Shown: in pieces, positions 29,442-31,433 of the stretch
Layout: each line of letters starts with the position of its first letter
Position numbering within the stretch: the stretch's first letter is position 1
IMG/VR virus record: IMGVR_UViG_3300025168_000378
Coordinates: 1-31,433 of that record
Origin: a virus
Direction: 5' to 3' (one strand)
DNA: 31,433 nucleotides
Made by a program: the position numbers and the translations under genes
The notes under the pieces: model-generated
The model's database searches: none
Seen by the model: the letters and a program-made list of their open reading frames with translations, nothing else
What the model was told of the DNA's origin: nothing

Positions 29442-29669
29442 ATGAACTTTATATTAAAAAACATCACTACAGGAGTAAAAGAAAATTTGACGTATTCCGA
29501 GTTAATGACTAGATTAAACAAAAACAGACAAGACTTTTTTAATACTTATAGAATTGAAACGGTTAATAAAAAATCTAATATTGAAAAATTATTATTAGTG
29601 TTATTCTTTGGCGTTTTTTCTTTGGCGATGGGCGCAATATTATTAGAGACAATAACACAAATTTTTTAA
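29442..29669 (+). CDS. Small membrane protein with conserved N-terminus
   Basis: 75 residues. ILKNITTGVKENLTYSELMT (about 4-23) and RLNKNRQDFFNTYRIE resemble a small conserved phage domain; about 46-71 is a hydrophobic span (IEKLLLVLFFGVFSLAMGAI). Probably an inner-membrane protein with a cytoplasmic N-terminal domain, made early from the -7-like box upstream. Confidence 0.65.
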   Translation: MNFILKNITTGVKENLTYSELMTRLNKNRQDFFNTYRIETVNKKSNIEKLLLVLFFGVFSLAMGAILLETITQIF

Positions 29670-29693
29670 TCTTTTAAACTAAAACCCAAACCA

Positions 29694-30860
29694 ATGAAAA
29701 CACAAAAACAAAATATTATTTTAGATAGTATAAATTATTTAAAAATCTTTTTGCCTCTACATAAAGAATTTAACACATACAAACATATAGGGCAAGCGAT
29801 AAGCGACCCTTTAAAGGTCTCATATATATCACAGGGCAAAATTAACGGTATTGCAGAAAATACAGGCGTTAAAATAGGTAATATACCAACAGACGAACAG
29901 CGCAACAAATATTTCACAGCGACCTCAATCGAAAAATTATTAAAAAAATTGTTTGTTGTTAATACATCTGATGAAAGCAAAAAAATGTATGATGTTGTAA
30001 ATAATATAGACGATTATCTAAAACAAAATTTAGATTATAATTTCTTTTCTGATGATGATGTAAGCGGCTTTTATTCCAATGAGCCCGAAAATTATAACGG
30101 TTCATGCATGGCGGGAAAGTTTGAAAGCTATTTTGAATTATATGATTATATAAATGACCACCACACTAATAACGTAACGGTCAAAATAGTTGGTTTCAAA
30201 ACCCAGGATTTAGTCCTAGCGAGGGGTTTATTGTGGTGTAAAACATATAACAAAAATACTATTTGCGAGAATACAGGCGAAATTCTAAAAACTGTAACAA
30301 CAAAACAATATTTTTTAGATAGAATATACATACATAATAAATTACAAAATTCTAGCTTTGCAAAATTACAGTTTGAATTATATCAGACGATTAGAAAATA
30401 TTACAAAGCGGACGAATTAAGAGCTTTTAATAAAACACAGATAGAAAGTTATATTTTAAATAAGTATGATAACACAGAAAAATTTATATTTAAATGCAAA
30501 CTTTCTTATCCTTCTTTTGCTGTTAATATTGAAGGTTACGAAGATACACTTTCTAAATATCCTTATATGGATACATTCAAATTTATTGATGATAGCGAGA
30601 TTTTAAGCATAGACGACAGCGACACAGTAAAAATTCTAGACCAAACAAACGGAGAATATACAAATTCTAATTCTTGCTGTTGTGATGAATGCGGGGATTA
30701 TTTTGACGAGGAGGACATGAGATACTCAGACTTAGACAACGAAAATCTTTGTGAAGATTGCCGAGAATATATAGACGAGCGCGACGAATATGTAAACGCA
30801 AATAATGCGGTTTACAACAACTATTCGGGTTCTTTTCATTATGCCGATGACATACGATAA
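29694..30860 (+). CDS. Large conserved phage protein with C-terminal zinc ribbon
   Basis: 388 residues. The middle has NGSCMAGKFESYFELYDY (about 135-152), ARGLLWCKTY (about 176-185) and FLDRIYIHNK (about 208-217), a motif order (SCM ... aR-x-LLW ... x-DR-[IV]-Y) I associate with a conserved family in environmental phages whose function is unknown. The C-terminal CCCDECGDYFDEEDM and LCEDCREYIDERDEY form a zinc ribbon; the ending NNYSGSFHYADDIR is acidic. GCG, CGC and CGA codons are more frequent than in the structural genes, which may reflect a different origin. Start ATG 29694; the next gene is a 28-residue peptide. Confidence 0.7.
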   Translation: MKTQKQNIILDSINYLKIFLPLHKEFNTYKHIGQAISDPLKVSYISQGKINGIAENTGVKIGNIPTDEQRNKYFTATSIEKLLKKLFVVNTSDESKKMYDVVNNIDDYLKQNLDYNFFSDDDVSGFYSNEPENYNGSCMAGKFESYFELYDYINDHHTNNVTVKIVGFKTQDLVLARGLLWCKTYNKNTICENTGEILKTVTTKQYFLDRIYIHNKLQNSSFAKLQFELYQTIRKYYKADELRAFNKTQIESYILNKYDNTEKFIFKCKLSYPSFAVNIEGYEDTLSKYPYMDTFKFIDDSEILSIDDSDTVKILDQTNGEYTNSNSCCCDECGDYFDEEDMRYSDLDNENLCEDCREYIDERDEYVNANNAVYNNYSGSFHYADDIR

Positions 30861-30894
30861 AAATAAAATTAATACTAACTAAAATCACTAGCCT

Positions 30895-30981
30895 ATGAGC
30901 AAAAACAATTTTGATTCAATACCATTTAACGATTATACAATTACATTTTTATTTCTTTTGTTTCTCGTTTTAGGGTGTTAA
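30895..30981 (+). CDS. Tiny single-span peptide (tentative)
   Basis: 28 residues from ATG 30895 to TAA 30979-30981: MSKNNFDSIPFNDYTITF then a hydrophobic run LFLLFLVLGC. A short polar head and one hydrophobic span are typical of small phage membrane peptides. It lies 34 bases after the large gene and directly before a terminator. It may be real but is too short for certainty. Confidence 0.4.
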   Translation: MSKNNFDSIPFNDYTITFLFLLFLVLGC

Positions 30982-31025
30982 ATAATAAGCGGCAGAGACT
31001 AAAAACCTCTGCTGCAAATTATTTT
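30981..31025 (+). terminator. Intrinsic terminator at the end of the right-hand gene group
   Basis: GCGGCAGAG (30989-30997) pairs with CTCTGCTGC (31007-31015), one G-U pair. Outer AATAAT (30981-30986) pairs with ATTATT (31018-31023) across symmetric AA/AA mismatches. A short T stretch follows. Confidence 0.7.
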
Positions 31026-31433
31026 AAAAGATTAAAATTAATTTCTATAAAAGTTTGTTATTTGGTTGCTTTTTCTCTTGGTTTACACAAGTTTTTGCGC
31101 TAAAAGTTACTAACAAAGCAAAAAAAGTCTTAAAAAAAAGTAATTTCGTCAGATTTAGGTAAAAAAATAATTATTTAGGGTAATTTTTGCAAATTCCGTA
31201 ATTTTTAGAAAATCCCTTTCTTATACCAACACACACCCGTACAAGGAACCTAAATCCAATTTCATAATTAGATATTATAGGTTATTTTGGGTGGGAGTAG
31301 TTGTATAGTTAGTTTACCAATTTTAAACTTAAACATAGTATTGATTTTATGAGAAGGTTATCAAATATGCTAGTTGCGATATGAGCAACAGTATATTCTA
31401 TAGGAATCCAAAGGTATAGTAAAATAATTGGAA
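31026..31433 (+). other. Right-end stretch without a convincing gene
   Basis: No ORF with an ATG start and coding character was found in these 408 bases. The only structure seen is a set of nested inverted repeats at 31234-31293: CACCC/GGGTG outside, AACCTA/TAGGTT inside. It is AT-rich with A and T runs, and is probably regulatory or part of the gap before the first gene of the window if the molecule is circular. Confidence 0.5.

Noticed and set aside
31055-31162. A TTG-started 35-residue frame with a signal-peptide-like start (SLLFGCFFSWFTQVFA)
   Set aside because: No ATG, a weak lipobox, lysine runs from A tracts and no neighbouring gene support. Chance is more likely.
31291-31330. tRNA-like beginning (GGGAGTAGTTGTATAGTTAG)
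   Set aside because: No matching acceptor arm, anticodon loop or T-loop motif follows.
31308-31431. A reverse-strand open frame running off the right edge
   Set aside because: About 40 codons with no start in the window; all other genes are on the + strand and the product has no recognisable motif.
31385-31433. Continuation of the first gene's frame across the right end if the window is circular
   Set aside because: The frame would stay open for about 17 codons, but this is not improbable by chance and there is no evidence for circularity in the sequence itself.

Overview
The window reads as most of a tailed phage genome (siphovirus type) of a Bacteroidota host, probably a member of the Flavobacteriia. 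Three observations support this. The DNA is strongly AT-rich. Nearly all genes lie on the + strand in tight, often overlapping runs, with A-rich TAAA leaders instead of Shine-Dalgarno sites. Four intergenic sites match the Bacteroidota promoter pattern TTG-N17-20-TAnnTTTG exactly or with one deviation. Terminase, portal, HK97-type capsid and a TP901-type tape measure are all recognisable. No integrase, DNA polymerase, helicase, tRNA or CRISPR array was seen.

Layout. At 1-2757 there are two small upstream genes and the terminase small and large subunits. At 2832-13328 lies a tail module: a tail-assembly-chaperone pair that may be joined by a -1 frameshift, a tail-completion-like protein fused to a lectin-like domain, two large tail or baseplate proteins, an HK97 gp10-like protein and the tape measure. 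At 13340-14126 are three small conserved genes. At 14182-16938 is the head module: a ClpP-type prohead protease carrying a scaffold-like C-terminus, the major capsid protein and a probable tail tube or decoration protein, closed by a terminator. At 17057-21150 a promoter opens the portal, connector, accessory virion genes and lysis genes. The order terminase, tail, head, portal is permuted relative to the usual siphovirus order.

At 21150-21315 a consensus promoter is followed by a strong hairpin terminator before a calcineurin-like phosphoesterase. A hexamer repeat array and another consensus promoter (22535-22564) open an early operon of small genes (zinc ribbons, an annealing-protein-like gene, an XRE-type regulator, an SSB-tip protein). 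A third consensus promoter (24797-24827) drives a phage-borne M20-type metallopeptidase and a replisome-organiser-like protein. These are followed by DUF3846-like, DUF3310-like, VRR-NUC and helix-turn-helix genes, ending in a terminator near 29003-29035.

A roughly 470-base non-coding stretch (28972-29441) carries three kinds of direct repeats and is the best candidate for a replication origin or control region. It is followed by a small membrane protein gene and a large zinc-ribbon protein gene. The last 450 bases hold a terminator and no convincing gene.

The most interesting items are: the repeat-rich candidate origin; two intergenic elements (24702-24770 and 26613-26680) that fold into the same nested-hairpin architecture; the M20-type peptidase with a fused zinc ribbon; the candidate T_TTT_TTT frameshift; and a nine-G tract inside the VRR-NUC gene. 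Domain calls come from reading motifs by eye; no database search was run.
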